Assembly (NCBI RefSeq): GCF_014650335.1
Contig: NZ_BMUT01000001.1
Location: 611,037 to 675,036, forward strand
Direction of reading: 5' to 3'
Origin: Streptomyces hiroshimensis
GTDB taxonomy: Bacteria > Actinomycetota > Actinomycetes > Streptomycetales > Streptomycetaceae
DNA length: 64,000 nt
Position numbers and translations under genes: made by a program. The stretch's first letter is position 1. Each line of letters starts with the position of its first letter. The notes beneath the pieces were generated by a model. The model was given only the letters and a program-made list of their open reading frames with translations, was not told the DNA's origin and ran no database searches. Shown one piece after another: positions 50,240 to 60,897 of this stretch.

Positions 50240-51087
50240 GGTCGGGTCTCCTGGCGCGAGGGCTGCCCGGCGGGGCCGGTGGGGCGGGCGGTGCGAGAGG
50301 GGCCGGAGGTGGTGGTGAGGAGGGAGGTGCCGAGGAAGGAGGTGCTGAGGAAGGAGTGGACGGCGTCCACGACGTCGTCGGGCCGTTCGAGGTGCGGGGC
50401 GTGGCCGCAGCCCGCCAGCTCCAGGCGCTGCACGGGCCCGCCGAGGCCGCGCTCGGCGGCGTCGAGGTGCGCGAAGGTGCCGTAGGGGTCGCCGTCGCCC
50501 TGGACGAGGAGGACGGGGGCGGTGGCGCCGGCCAGATCGCCCTCGATGTCCCAGCCGCGGAAGGCGTCGGAGAGCCACAGCCCGCTCCAGCGCCGGAACA
50601 CCGTGAGCGGGTCCTGGTGGTAGAAGGCCAGCTCCTTGGCGAGCGGCCCGGATGCGTGGGACGCGCGGGCCGCGGCGACGCCGCGCAGCGTCTGCGGCTC
50701 GGCGAACAGGTGCGGGGCGATGGCGACGACGGCCTCGACGGGGTGCGCGGCCGCGTGCAGGAGCGCGATCGAGGCGCCTTCGCTGTGGCCGACGAGCACG
50801 GGGCGGTGGATGCCGAGCCGGGCGAGCAGCTCGGGGAGGACGTCGCGGGCCTCCTCGTGCAGGGAGTGCGGGGTGCGCTCCTGCGGCGCGGGGCCCGAAC
50901 TTCCGTGCCCGTGCCGGGAGAAGACCAGGGTGCGGCGGCCGGTGGCCGCCGCCAGGCGGGCCGGGAAGCGCCGCCACATGGCGATGCAGCCCAGGCCTTC
51001 GTGGAGGAGGACGAGCGGGGCGGCTTCGGGGTCGCCTTCGAGGGCGGTGTATTCGACGGGCCCTCGGGAAATCTCGATGGTGGGCAT
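50236..51087 (-). CDS. Alpha/beta hydrolase of the prolyl-type cluster
   Basis: A 283-residue alpha/beta hydrolase with nucleophile elbow GHSEG (Ser about residue 99), acid in QGDGDPYG and His in GCGHAPHLE. The last 30 residues are Ser/Thr-rich and disordered. First gene of the operon; it could release the product from the carrier protein or edit mischarged carriers, as AnaA-type hydrolases are thought to do. ATG 51087 with AAGGA upstream. Confidence 0.85.
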   Translation of the reverse strand: MPTIEISRGPVEYTALEGDPEAAPLVLLHEGLGCIAMWRRFPARLAAATGRRTLVFSRHGHGSSGPAPQERTPHSLHEEARDVLPELLARLGIHRPVLVGHSEGASIALLHAAAHPVEAVVAIAPHLFAEPQTLRGVAAARASHASGPLAKELAFYHQDPLTVFRRWSGLWLSDAFRGWDIEGDLAGATAPVLLVQGDGDPYGTFAHLDAAERGLGGPVQRLELAGCGHAPHLERPDDVVDAVHSFLSTSFLGTSLLTTTSGPSRTARPTGPAGQPSRQETRP

Positions 51088-51173
51088 GAAGAGTCCTTGG
51101 TGTGAGGGCCGGTTGCCCGAAAGGAAGCGCCGGCCGTCGCCGGGAACCGATAATTGCGAAGGTCAATGACGAC

Positions 51174-51204
51174 GTCAACTGCTTTATGTATTCATGGAGT
51201 TGAC
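51174..51204. promoter_or_regulatory. GTCAACT-N17-AGTTGAC dyad
   Basis: Perfect 7-bp arms 17 bases apart, about 90 bp upstream of the hydrolase gene. The right arm overlaps a TTGACT -35-like hexamer, and a TAAAAT box follows at about 51226. Operator candidate for the divergent region. Confidence 0.5.
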
Positions 51205-51268
51205 TCAACCGTCCCGGCGCGCGTGGTAAAATGCGGCAATCCTTGGAATGTGTAATTCCCCCGTTTGT

Positions 51269-51290
51269 CCATGGAGGTTTTCCTCCATGG
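51269..51290. other. Small hairpin CCATGGAGG-TTTT-CCTCCATGG
   Basis: A perfect 9-bp stem with a T4 loop in the divergent region. Each arm contains a GGAGG or its complement, so on either strand the hairpin would hide a ribosome-site-like core. Attenuator or regulatory hairpin candidate. Confidence 0.45.
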
Positions 51291-51512
51291 CGGTCCGGCG
51301 TCTTCCTCCACCGCCCTGCGGAGTTCGCAGAGAATCCCGTGGCGTTTTCCGCGGTGCGCCGAACGTCTGATCGAGCGCGGTGGTCGCCGCGGCCCCGGTC
51401 AGGGCACCCGTCCCGGCTCGGTCCGCCGGACGGCCGAGCCCTCCGCGAGCCCGTTGCGGCGAGTGCTGCCAGGACCCGTGCGGCCGCCTGCCACCTGCGG
51501 TAGGACTGATGC

Positions 51513-52352
51513 ATGGTGAAGATCCTGATCTCCGCGGACATGGAAGGCGCGACCGGCGTCACCTGGCCGGCCGACGTGCTGCCCGGCGCCTCGCAGTGGG
51601 AACGGTGCCGCCATCTGTTCACCTCGGACGTGAACGCGGCCGTCGCGGGCTTCTACGACGGCGGCGCCGACGAGGTCGTCATCAACGAAGCGCACTGGAG
51701 CATGCGCAATCTGCTGCTGGAGAAACTGGACGACCGGGCCCAGATGCTCACCGGCAAGCACAAGACCCTGAGCATGGTCGAGGGCGTGCAGCACGGCGAT
51801 GTCGACGGCATCGCCTTCGTGGGCTATCACACGGGGGCCGGCACCCCGGGCGTCCTGGCCCACACCTACCTCGCCAACACGATCACCGGCGTCTGGGTGG
51901 ACGGCGCGCGGGCGAGCGAGGGGTTGCTCAACTCCCTCGTCGTCGCGGAATACGGTGTTCCCGTGGTGTTGGTGACGGGCGACGACCTGACCTGTGCGGA
52001 CGCCAAGGGATATGCCCCGCTGGCCCGTTCGGTGGCCGTGAAGGACTGCGTCTCCCGCTATGCGGCCGTCTGCCGCACCCCCGCGCGCACGGCCGCGGAC
52101 ATCCGGGCCGCGGCCCGGGAGGCGACGGCCCTGGCCGTGCGGTACGAGCCCAGGGCCGGCGGCGGCCCGTTCACCGTCGACATCGAGTTCGACGCCGACC
52201 ACCTGGCCGGGGCGGCGACGGTGATCCCGGGCGTCGTGCCCAGCGGCGAGCGCCGGGTCTCGTACACCTCGGCGACCATGTACGACGGCATCCGCTGCTT
52301 CAAGGCGGTCACGACCGTCGTGTCGGCCGCGGTGGAGGAGCAGTATGGCTGA
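51513..52352 (+). CDS. dppA: M55 D-aminopeptidase (DppA family)
   Basis: A 279-residue zinc D-aminopeptidase: ISADMEGATGV (metal Asp/Glu, residues 6-16), INEAHWSMRN, GYHTGAGTPG and NSLVVAEYGVPVVLVTGDD. It releases N-terminal D-amino acids such as D-Ala. First gene of a three-peptidase operon; its end overlaps the M20 gene by 8 bp. Confidence 0.92.
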   Translation: MVKILISADMEGATGVTWPADVLPGASQWERCRHLFTSDVNAAVAGFYDGGADEVVINEAHWSMRNLLLEKLDDRAQMLTGKHKTLSMVEGVQHGDVDGIAFVGYHTGAGTPGVLAHTYLANTITGVWVDGARASEGLLNSLVVAEYGVPVVLVTGDDLTCADAKGYAPLARSVAVKDCVSRYAAVCRTPARTAADIRAAAREATALAVRYEPRAGGGPFTVDIEFDADHLAGAATVIPGVVPSGERRVSYTSATMYDGIRCFKAVTTVVSAAVEEQYG

Positions 52353-53793
52353 GATCACGACGGAAGAGACCCGAGAGACCCGAGAGACGGAAGGGCCGGA
52401 AGGGCCGGTACGGGCGGAGGCGGTGGAGGGAGCGCAGGGAGCGGCCGTCCGGGTGGACGAGCGCGCCCTCGACGAGGCGGTGCGCTTCACCTCCGACCTG
52501 ATCCGTATCGACACGACCAACCGCGGCGCGGGCGACTGCCGGGAACGGGAGGCCGCCGAGTACGTGGCGGCGGCGCTGGGCGAGGCCGGCATCGAGCCGG
52601 TGCTGCTGGAGAAGGAGCCGGGCCGGACGAACGTGGTCGCCCGCGTCCCGGGCACCGATCCGGGCGCCCCCGCACTGCTCGTCCACGGCCACCTCGACGT
52701 GGTCCCCGCCGACCCCGCCGAGTGGAGCGTCCACCCCTTCTCGGGCGAGGTCCGCGACGGCGTGGTGTGGGGCCGCGGCGCCGTCGACATGAAGAACACG
52801 GACGCCATGGTCCTGTCCGTCGTACGGGCCTGGGCGCGCGCCGGCGCCCGGCCCCCGTGCGACATCGTGCTCGCCTTCACCGCCGACGAGGAGGACCGCG
52901 CCTGGACGGGCGCCGCCTTCCTGGCCGAGGAGCACCCGGGCCTGTTCGAGGGCTGCCGGTACGCGATCGGCGAGTCGGGCGCCTACACCTTCCACGCGGA
53001 CGGCGGGCTGCGGCTGTACCCCGTGGCGGCGGGGGAGCGGGGCACGGCCTGGCTCAAGCTCACGGCGCGCGGCAGGGCGGGCCACGGCTCGAAGCCCAAT
53101 CAGGCCAACGCCGTCACCCGGCTGGCCGAGGCGCTGGCGCGGATCGGCCGGCACCGCTGGCCGGTGAGGCTGTCCCCGGTCGTGCACGCCGCCCTCGTGG
53201 AGATCGCCGCCCTGCACGGCGTCGAAGCCGACCCCGGCGCGCCCGGCTTCGACGTCGACGCGCTGCTGGAGGAGCTGGGCTCCGCGTCCCGGCTCCTGGC
53301 CTCGACGGTCCGCAACAGCTCCAACCCGACGATGCTGGACGCGGGCTACAAGGTCAACGTGATCCCGGGGGCCGCCGTCGGGCACGTGGACGGGCGCGTC
53401 GTTCCGGGCGGCGAGGAGGAGTTCCGCACCACGCTGGACGAGCTCACCGGGCCGCACGTGGAGTGGGAGTACTACCAGCGGGGGCGGGCGCTGCAGGCCC
53501 CGCTGGGCACCCCGCTGTTCGCCCGGATGCAGGAGGCGCTGGAGCGCTTCGACCCCGGGGGGCACGTGGTGCCGTTCTGCATGTCCGGCGGCACCGACGC
53601 CAACCAGTTCTCGCGGCTGGGCATCGACTGCTACGGATTCGCCCCGCTGAAGCTGCCCGCGGACTTCGACTACCAGGCGCTGTTCCACGGCGTCGACGAG
53701 CGGGTGCCCTGCGACGCACTGCACTTCGGCGTCCGGGTGCTGGACCACTTTCTGATGGAACGCGGCCCCGCGGGCCGTTTCGAGGAGGCGTAA
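52345..53793 (+). CDS. M20-family zinc peptidase
   Basis: A 482-residue M20/M25/M40 peptidase: LLVHGHLDVVP, GRGAVDMKN, AFTADEEDRAWTG and a C-terminal LFHGVDERV provide the two-zinc site; a dimerisation domain lies at about residues 240-360. An extra N-terminal run of about 30 Glu/Arg/Thr residues appears disordered and starts inside dppA; a later start is possible but has no better ribosome site. Likely a dipeptidase or aminoacylase. Confidence 0.9.
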   Translation: MAEITTEETRETRETEGPEGPVRAEAVEGAQGAAVRVDERALDEAVRFTSDLIRIDTTNRGAGDCREREAAEYVAAALGEAGIEPVLLEKEPGRTNVVARVPGTDPGAPALLVHGHLDVVPADPAEWSVHPFSGEVRDGVVWGRGAVDMKNTDAMVLSVVRAWARAGARPPCDIVLAFTADEEDRAWTGAAFLAEEHPGLFEGCRYAIGESGAYTFHADGGLRLYPVAAGERGTAWLKLTARGRAGHGSKPNQANAVTRLAEALARIGRHRWPVRLSPVVHAALVEIAALHGVEADPGAPGFDVDALLEELGSASRLLASTVRNSSNPTMLDAGYKVNVIPGAAVGHVDGRVVPGGEEEFRTTLDELTGPHVEWEYYQRGRALQAPLGTPLFARMQEALERFDPGGHVVPFCMSGGTDANQFSRLGIDCYGFAPLKLPADFDYQALFHGVDERVPCDALHFGVRVLDHFLMERGPAGRFEEA

Positions 53794-53799
53794 CAGATC

Positions 53800-55791
53800 A
53801 TGGTGACCACGGCGCCCTACGGAGCCTGGCAGTCCCCGGTCGGTGCGGAGCTCGCCGCGTCGGCCGGCGGCGGACCGGACTTCGTGGGCACGGTCGGCGA
53901 CGAGCTGTGGTGGGCCGCACCACGCCCGGCGGAGGAGGGCCGCTTCACCCTCGTGCGGCGGCGGGCGAGCGGGGCCGAGGAGACGGTGCTGCCCGCCCCC
54001 TGGAACGTGCGCAACAGGGTTCTGGAGTACGGCGGCCTGCCGTGGGCGGCGGTGGCCCGCGCCTCCGGCGGCCCGCTGGTGGTCTTCACCCACTTCGCCG
54101 ACCAGCGGCTCTACGCCTTCGAGCCCGACGCCCCGGGCGGCGGCGCCCCGCGGCCCCTGACCCCCGTCTCCTCGGTGGGCGGCGGGCTGCGCTGGGCCGA
54201 TCCGGTGCTGCTGCCCGGCCGCGGCGAGGTGTGGTGCGTGCTGGAGGAGTTCACCGGCGAGGGGCCGTGCGACGTGCGCCGGCTGCTCGCGGCCGTCCCG
54301 CTGGACGGCTCGGCGGCACAGGACCGCGGGGCCGTACGGGAGCTGACCGACGGCCGCAACCGCTTCGTCACCGGGCCGCGGATCTCCCCGGACGGGCGGC
54401 AGGCCGCCTGGATCGCCTGGGACCACCCCCGGATGCCCTGGGAGGGCAGCGAGCTGAAGACCGCTCAGGTCTCGGCGGACGGCCGGCTCCCGGACGCCCG
54501 TACGGTCATGGGCGGGCCCGCGGAGTCCGTCGCCCAGGTGGAGTGGGCCGAGGACGGCTCGCTGGTCGCGGCGAGCGACCGCACCGGCTGGTGGAACCTC
54601 TACCGCGTCGACCCGGCGACGGGGGAGAGCGCGGCGCTGTGCCGCCGCGAGGAGGAGTTCGCGGGGCCGCTGTGGCGCGTGGGGCAGCGCTGGTTCGCGC
54701 CGCTGCCGGGAGGGCTGGTCGCCGCCCTCCACGGCCGCGGCGCCGCCGTCCTCGGCGTCCTCGACCCCCGCAGCGGCGAGATCGCGGACGTGGCCGGGCC
54801 GTGGACCGAGTGGGCGCCGACCCTGGCGGTGACCGGCACCCGCGCCGTGGGGGTCGCCGCGAGCCCGTACAGCGCGTACGAGGTCGTCGAGCTCGACGTC
54901 TGCACGGGCCGGGCCCGGGCGGTCGGCGCCCGGCACACCGACCGCGTGGACCCCGCCTACTACCCGCGGCCGCTGACGCGCACCTTCGGCGGGCCGGACG
55001 GGCGCGAGGTGCACGCCCACCTCCACCCGCCGCACAGCCCCGACCACAGCGCCCCGGACGGAGAGCTGCCGCCGTACGTGGTGTGGGCGCACGGCGGCCC
55101 CACCGCCCGCACGCCCCTCGTGCTCGACCTGGCCGTCGCCTTCTTCACCTCCCGCGGCATCGGCGTCGCCGAGGTGAACTACGGCGGCTCGACGGGCTAC
55201 GGGCGCGCGTACCGCGAGCGGCTGCGGGGGCAGTGGGGCGTGGTGGACGTCGAGGACTGCGCGGCGGTGGCCGCGGCGCTGGCCCGCGAGGGCATCGCCG
55301 ACCCGGCCCGGATCGCGATTCGCGGCGGCAGCGCGGGCGGCTGGACGGCGGCGGCCTCGCTCGCCGCCGGCTCGCTCTACGCCTGCGGCACCATCCTCTA
55401 CCCGGTGCTGGATCCGGAGACCTGGACGGCGGAGGGCGGCACGCACGACTTCGAGTCGCGCTACCTGGACTCGCTGATCGGCCCCCGGGAGGAGGTGCCC
55501 GAGCGCTACCGGGAGCGCTCGCCGCTGCACCGGGCGGACCGGATCTGCGCACCCTTCCTGCTGCTGCAGGGGCTGGCCGACCCCGTCTGCCCGCCCGCCC
55601 AGAGCGAGCGGCTGCTGGCGGCGATGGCCGGCCGCGGGGTGCCGCACACCTATATCGCCTTCGAGGGCGAGGGGCACGGCTTCCGCCGGGCCGCCACGGT
55701 CGTGCGCGCGCTGGAGGCGGAACTGTCCCTGTATGCGCAGACCTTCGGGGTCACCGCGCCGGGCGTGGCGGTGCTGGAGCTCGTGACCTGA
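53800..55791 (+). CDS. S9-family prolyl-oligopeptidase-like peptidase
   Basis: A 663-residue cytoplasmic peptidase: beta-propeller region (ISPDGRQAAWIAWDHPRMPW, WAEDGSLVAASDRTGWWNLY) and C-terminal alpha/beta hydrolase with Ser in RGGSAGGWTAAA, Asp in GLADPVCP and His in GEGHGFRRA. Family members often cleave after Pro or release acylated or dipeptide units. Start ATG 53800, 6 bp after the M20 stop. Confidence 0.9.
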   Translation: MVTTAPYGAWQSPVGAELAASAGGGPDFVGTVGDELWWAAPRPAEEGRFTLVRRRASGAEETVLPAPWNVRNRVLEYGGLPWAAVARASGGPLVVFTHFADQRLYAFEPDAPGGGAPRPLTPVSSVGGGLRWADPVLLPGRGEVWCVLEEFTGEGPCDVRRLLAAVPLDGSAAQDRGAVRELTDGRNRFVTGPRISPDGRQAAWIAWDHPRMPWEGSELKTAQVSADGRLPDARTVMGGPAESVAQVEWAEDGSLVAASDRTGWWNLYRVDPATGESAALCRREEEFAGPLWRVGQRWFAPLPGGLVAALHGRGAAVLGVLDPRSGEIADVAGPWTEWAPTLAVTGTRAVGVAASPYSAYEVVELDVCTGRARAVGARHTDRVDPAYYPRPLTRTFGGPDGREVHAHLHPPHSPDHSAPDGELPPYVVWAHGGPTARTPLVLDLAVAFFTSRGIGVAEVNYGGSTGYGRAYRERLRGQWGVVDVEDCAAVAAALAREGIADPARIAIRGGSAGGWTAAASLAAGSLYACGTILYPVLDPETWTAEGGTHDFESRYLDSLIGPREEVPERYRERSPLHRADRICAPFLLLQGLADPVCPPAQSERLLAAMAGRGVPHTYIAFEGEGHGFRRAATVVRALEAELSLYAQTFGVTAPGVAVLELVT

Positions 55792-55814
55792 CGGGCCGGA
55801 ACCTGCGCCCTCTA

Positions 55815-55851
55815 GGGGGGTGGCCGCCCGGGCAGTCGGGGGCCACCCCCC
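55815..55851 (+). terminator. Strong hairpin terminator of the peptidase operon
   Basis: An 11-bp perfect stem (GGGGGGTGGCC / GGCCACCCCCC) 24 bp past the S9 stop, with CTAG/CTATAG bases extending it. It insulates the siderophore promoter. Confidence 0.9.
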
Positions 55852-55865
55852 TATAGGCAAGAGCG

Positions 55866-55884
55866 TGAGGTTAGCCTAACCTAA
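55866..55884. promoter_or_regulatory. Iron box 1 (DmdR1/IdeR site)
   Basis: TGAGGTTAGCCTAACCTAA agrees with the 19-bp actinobacterial iron box TTAGGTTAGGCTCACCTAA. It is 130 bp upstream of dhbA. Confidence 0.85.
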
Positions 55885-55965
55885 GCCTTGCTCGTGCGCC
55901 CCCGCGCACGGATGAGGCAAGGCGCCCCCTCCGTGCGGCCGTTCGATCCGGCCGTGCGGGTCATG

Positions 55966-55984
55966 TAAGGTAAGGCTTACCTTA
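55966..55984. promoter_or_regulatory. Iron box 2 (perfect palindrome)
   Basis: TAAGGTAAGGCTTACCTTA is a perfect 9-1-9 palindrome 29 bp before dhbA, overlapping where the promoter should lie. With iron bound, DmdR1/IdeR would block transcription. Confidence 0.9.
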
Positions 55985-56013
55985 GTTCGAATTGGGAATC
56001 GGGGGAACCGCAA

Positions 56014-56793
56014 GTGCAGCAGTCAGAACTCTCCGGCCGCATCGCGCTGGTCACCGGCGCCGGCCAGGGCATAGGCGAGGCCGTGACCCGCGCCCTCGTC
56101 GCCCGGGGAGCGCGCGTCGCGGCCCTTGACTGGACCCCGGACGGCATCAAGGACCTGGAGGCCGAATTCGGCCGTGACAAGGTCACCGCCCACACCGCGG
56201 ACGTCGCCGACAGCGCCGCCGTCGAGGCCGTCGTCGCGGAGGTCGAGGACACCCTCGGCCCCCTGGCCATCCTCGTCAACGTCGCCGGGGTGCTGCGCAC
56301 CTCGCCCGTCGTCGACATCACCGACGACACCTGGCACCGCACCTTCGCCGTGAACTCCACCGGCGTCTTCAATGCCTCCCGCGCCGCCGCCCGCCGCATG
56401 ACGGAGCGCCGCTCCGGCTGCATCGTCACCGTCGGCTCCAACGCCGCCGGCGTGCCGCGCACCAGCATGGCCGCCTACGCCGCCTCCAAGGCCGCCGCCA
56501 CCATGTTCACCAAGTGCCTCGGGCTGGAACTGGCCCGCAGCGGCATCCGCTGCAACGTCGTCTCGCCCGGCTCCACCGACACCGCCATGCAGCGCGGGCT
56601 GTGGGCCGACGAGGAGGCGCCCCTGCGCGTCATCGAGGGCGACCCCGAGTCGTACCGCGTCGGCATCCCCCTCGGCCGGATCGCCGAGCCGTCCGACATC
56701 GCGGACGCCGTCGCCTTCCTCGTCTCGGACCGTGCGCGGCACATCACGATGCACGACCTGTACGTCGACGGGGGCGCGACGCTGCGCGCCTGA
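56014..56793 (+). CDS. dhbA: 2,3-dihydro-2,3-dihydroxybenzoate dehydrogenase
   Basis: A 259-residue SDR of the EntA/DhbA type: [16 protein letters not shown] (13-28), [11 protein letters not shown], catalytic [21 protein letters not shown] and [14 protein letters not shown], the EntA-like substrate loop. It oxidises dihydro-DHB to 2,3-dihydroxybenzoate. GTG 56014 with GGGGGAA upstream; first gene behind two iron boxes. Confidence 0.93.
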   Translation: MQQSELSGRIALVTGAGQGIGEAVTRALVARGARVAALDWTPDGIKDLEAEFGRDKVTAHTADVADSAAVEAVVAEVEDTLGPLAILVNVAGVLRTSPVVDITDDTWHRTFAVNSTGVFNASRAAARRMTERRSGCIVTVGSNAAGVPRTSMAAYAASKAAATMFTKCLGLELARSGIRCNVVSPGSTDTAMQRGLWADEEAPLRVIEGDPESYRVGIPLGRIAEPSDIADAVAFLVSDRARHITMHDLYVDGGATLRA

Positions 56794-56864
56794 GCGCACC
56801 GTCTCCGGGGCTCCGCCCCGGACCCCGGTCCTCGGTCTCCCCCGGCTGACGCTGGGAGGTGCCC

Positions 56865-56897
56865 CCGGACGGGCTCAAGAAATCTGAGCCCGTCCGG
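56865..56897. terminator. 13-bp hairpin between dhbA and dhbC
   Basis: CCGGACGGGCTCA pairs perfectly with TGAGCCCGTCCGG across a 7-base loop. It lies inside the dhb gene set in the 272-bp dhbA-dhbC gap, so it may attenuate downstream expression; GGGGCTCCGCCCC forms another stem just before. Confidence 0.65.
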
Positions 56898-57065
56898 CGG
56901 CTGAGGAATCCGCGCGCAGCGCGGTGCGGGGGGCCGGGGGCTCGCCCCCGGGAAACGGCGAAAGGGCGGGTCAGGGGCACCGACGGCCCACAAGGCCGGC
57001 CCCCACCCGGACACTTCACGAAACACCCACCCGGTGCGACCCACCGGAGGAACGGAGCAGCAAAG

Positions 57066-58282
57066 GTGACCACCGCTCACCACGTCGCGGATCGGCCGGG
57101 CGGCAGCGAGCCCGGCGCCCCCGTCGGGGGTGACATCGTCGGCGCCGCCACCTCGCTCCTCGACGCCTACGAGCCCGGGCGCGCCCGCTTCTTCGCCTCC
57201 CCGACCCGCACCCTCCTCGCCCACGGCACCCGGGCCGAAGTGCCGCACGGCGCCGCCCCCGTGGCGCAGCGCGTGGCCGAGACTCTCGACGCCCGCCTGC
57301 TGGCCGGCGACGAGGCGCCGGTCGTCGTCGGCGCGGTCCCCTTCGACCAGGGCGCGCCCGCCGCGCTGGCCGTGCCCGAGGCCGTCCGCTGGGCGCCGCC
57401 GCTCGGCGAGGACCCGCTGATCGCCCTGCCCGCCGCGGCCCCCGGCGCCGCCCGCTGGGACGTCCGGCCCGTGCCCGCGCCCGCGGGCTACGGCGCCGCG
57501 GTCGCCGAGGCCGTCCGCCGCATGCAGCGCGGCGACTTCGCCAAGGTCGTCCTCGCCCGCACCCTGGAGCTCTCCTCCGACCGCGACATCGACCTGCCCG
57601 CCCTGCTGCAGCGCCTCGCCCGCCGCGACCCGGCCGGCTACACCTTCGCCCTGCCCACCGGCCCCGGCCGCACCCTGCTCGGCGCGAGCCCCGAGCTGCT
57701 GGTCTCCCGGCGCGGCGGCACCCTGGTCGCCAACCCGCTGGCCGGATCCACGCCGCGCAGCGCCGACCTCGCCGAGGACGTCCGCCGCGCCGCCGCCCTC
57801 CTGCAGTCGGAGAAGGACCTGCACGAGCACGCGGTCGTCGTGGACGCCGTCCGCGAGGCCCTCGCCCCGTACTGCCGCAGCCTGCACGTGCCCGAGCGGC
57901 CCACGCTGGTGCGCACGGCCGCCATGTGGCACCTGTCGACGACCGTGACCGGCGAGCCGGCCGACCCGGCGGTGTCCGCGCTGGAGCTGGCCTCCGCGCT
58001 GCACCCCACGCCCGCCGTCTGCGGCACCCCGACCACCACCGCGCGCGACGTCATCGGCGAGCTGGAGCCCTTCGACCGCGGCTTCTTCACGGGCATGGTC
58101 GGCTGGGGCGACGCGAACGGCGACGGCGAATGGGTCGTCACCATCCGCTGTGCCGAGGCGGAGGAGCGCACCCTGCGGCTGTACGCCGGGGCGGGTGTGG
58201 TCGCGCAGTCCTCGCCGGAGGCCGAGACGGCCGAGACCGGCGCCAAGTTCCAGACGTTCCTGCAGGCTGTGGGGGTTGACCA

Positions 58283-58286
<4 letters not shown>
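57066..58286 (+). CDS. dhbC: Isochorismate synthase
   Basis: A 406-residue chorismate-binding enzyme: [76 protein letters not shown] and [15 protein letters not shown]. It converts chorismate to isochorismate, the first step of DHB synthesis. GTG 57066; the stop overlaps dhbE by GTGA. Confidence 0.94.
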
Positions 58287-59950
<1,664 letters not shown>

Positions 59951-59960
59951 GCACGCCGAC

Positions 59961-60010
59961 AAGTACAGAGAAGTACACAGAAGCACCGAGAAGCACCGAG
60001 AAGCACCGAG
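59961..60010. repeat. Five perfect-phase 10-bp tandem repeats
   Basis: AAGTACAGAG, AAGTACACAG and three identical AAGCACCGAG units run without gaps between dhbE and dhbB; a partial AAAGGCTCAC unit and the dhbB start follow. All units are G/A-rich, so the mRNA leader would be unstructured and full of weak ribosome-site-like GAGAAG cores. Confidence 0.9.
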
Positions 60011-60028
60011 AAAGGCTCACCGACCACC

Positions 60029-60661
60029 ATGGCACTGCCTGCCATCGCCCCCTATCCCATGCCGCGGGCCGCCGACCTGCCCGCGAACAAGGTCGGCTGG
60101 ACCGTCGACCCGGGCCGCGCCGTGCTGCTCGTGCACGACCTGCAGAACTACTTCCTCGACGCGTTCGAGGCCGGGGCCTCGCCCGTCACCGAGCTGCTGG
60201 CCAACGTCGCCGCGGTGAAGAAGGACTGCGAGCGCCTCGGCGTCCCCGTCGTCTACTCGGCCCAGCCCGGCGGCCAGAGCCCCGCCGAGCGCGGTCTGCA
60301 GCAGGACTTCTGGGGCCCGGGCCTGCCGGACGACGAGCGCGCCAAGGCCATCGCCGACGCCGTCGCGCCGACGGGCGCCGACACGGTCCTGACCAAGTGG
60401 AAGTACAGCGCCTTCGTGCGCACCGACCTCGCCGAGCGGATGGCCGCCCAGGGCCGCGACCAGCTGATCATCGTCGGCGTGTACGCGCACATCGGCGTCA
60501 TGATGAGCGCCTGCGACGCCTGGATGCGCGACATCCAGTCCTTCCTCGTGGCCGATGCCGTCGCCGACTTCTCGGCCGAGGACCACGCCATGGCGCTGCG
60601 CTGGGCAGCCGCCAAGTGCGCCGTAGTGACCACCACCGACCGGCTCTTCGAAGGGGCGTAA
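60029..60661 (+). CDS. dhbB: Isochorismatase, stand-alone
   Basis: A 210-residue isochorismatase domain: AVLLVHDLQNYFLDAF, YSAQPGGQSPAERGLQQDFW, LTKWKYSAFVRTDL and GVYAHIGVMMSACDAWMRDI. It hydrolyses isochorismate to dihydro-DHB. The enzyme of E. coli or B. subtilis is fused to the aryl carrier domain; here the gene stops after the hydrolase and the carrier follows as its own gene 5 bp downstream. Confidence 0.93.
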   Translation: MALPAIAPYPMPRAADLPANKVGWTVDPGRAVLLVHDLQNYFLDAFEAGASPVTELLANVAAVKKDCERLGVPVVYSAQPGGQSPAERGLQQDFWGPGLPDDERAKAIADAVAPTGADTVLTKWKYSAFVRTDLAERMAAQGRDQLIIVGVYAHIGVMMSACDAWMRDIQSFLVADAVADFSAEDHAMALRWAAAKCAVVTTTDRLFEGA

Positions 60662-60666
60662 CACCC

Positions 60667-60893
60667 ATGGCACTCACCCTCGAACAGATCCGGGCCGACG
60701 TCGCCGACGTGCTCGGCGAGGACCCCGCCGACATCCCCGACGACGAGAACCTCGTCGACTACGGGCTCGACTCCGTCCGCATCATGACCCTCGTCGAGCG
60801 CTGGCGCCGCGACCACGGCACCGAGGTCACCTTCGTGGCCCTCGCCGAGCAGCCGGCCATAGAGCAGTGGGCACCGCTGCTGGGGGCGGGGAC

Positions 60894-60897
<4 letters not shown>
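60667..60897 (+). CDS. Aryl carrier protein, free-standing
   Basis: A 76-residue carrier with phosphopantetheine Ser 36 in YGLDSVRIMTLVERW, clearly like the C-terminal ArCP of EntB/DhbB. It receives DHB from DhbE and offers it to the first condensation domain. Its TGA overlaps the GTG of the NRPS (GTGA). Confidence 0.93.

Larger units (their letters stand above)
51088..51512. other. 425-bp divergent promoter region
   Basis: Divergent control region of the prolyl-type operon and the peptidase operon. The first 150 bp are locally AT-rich. It carries a GTCAACT/AGTTGAC dyad at 51174-51204 and a small perfect hairpin at 51269-51290. Frames in 51230-51520 are not convincing genes. Confidence 0.6.

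Noticed and set aside
52309..55860. 1183-codon minus-strand ORF over the peptidase operon
   Set aside because: Shadow of three clear peptidase genes; no domain, and it crosses three gene boundaries.
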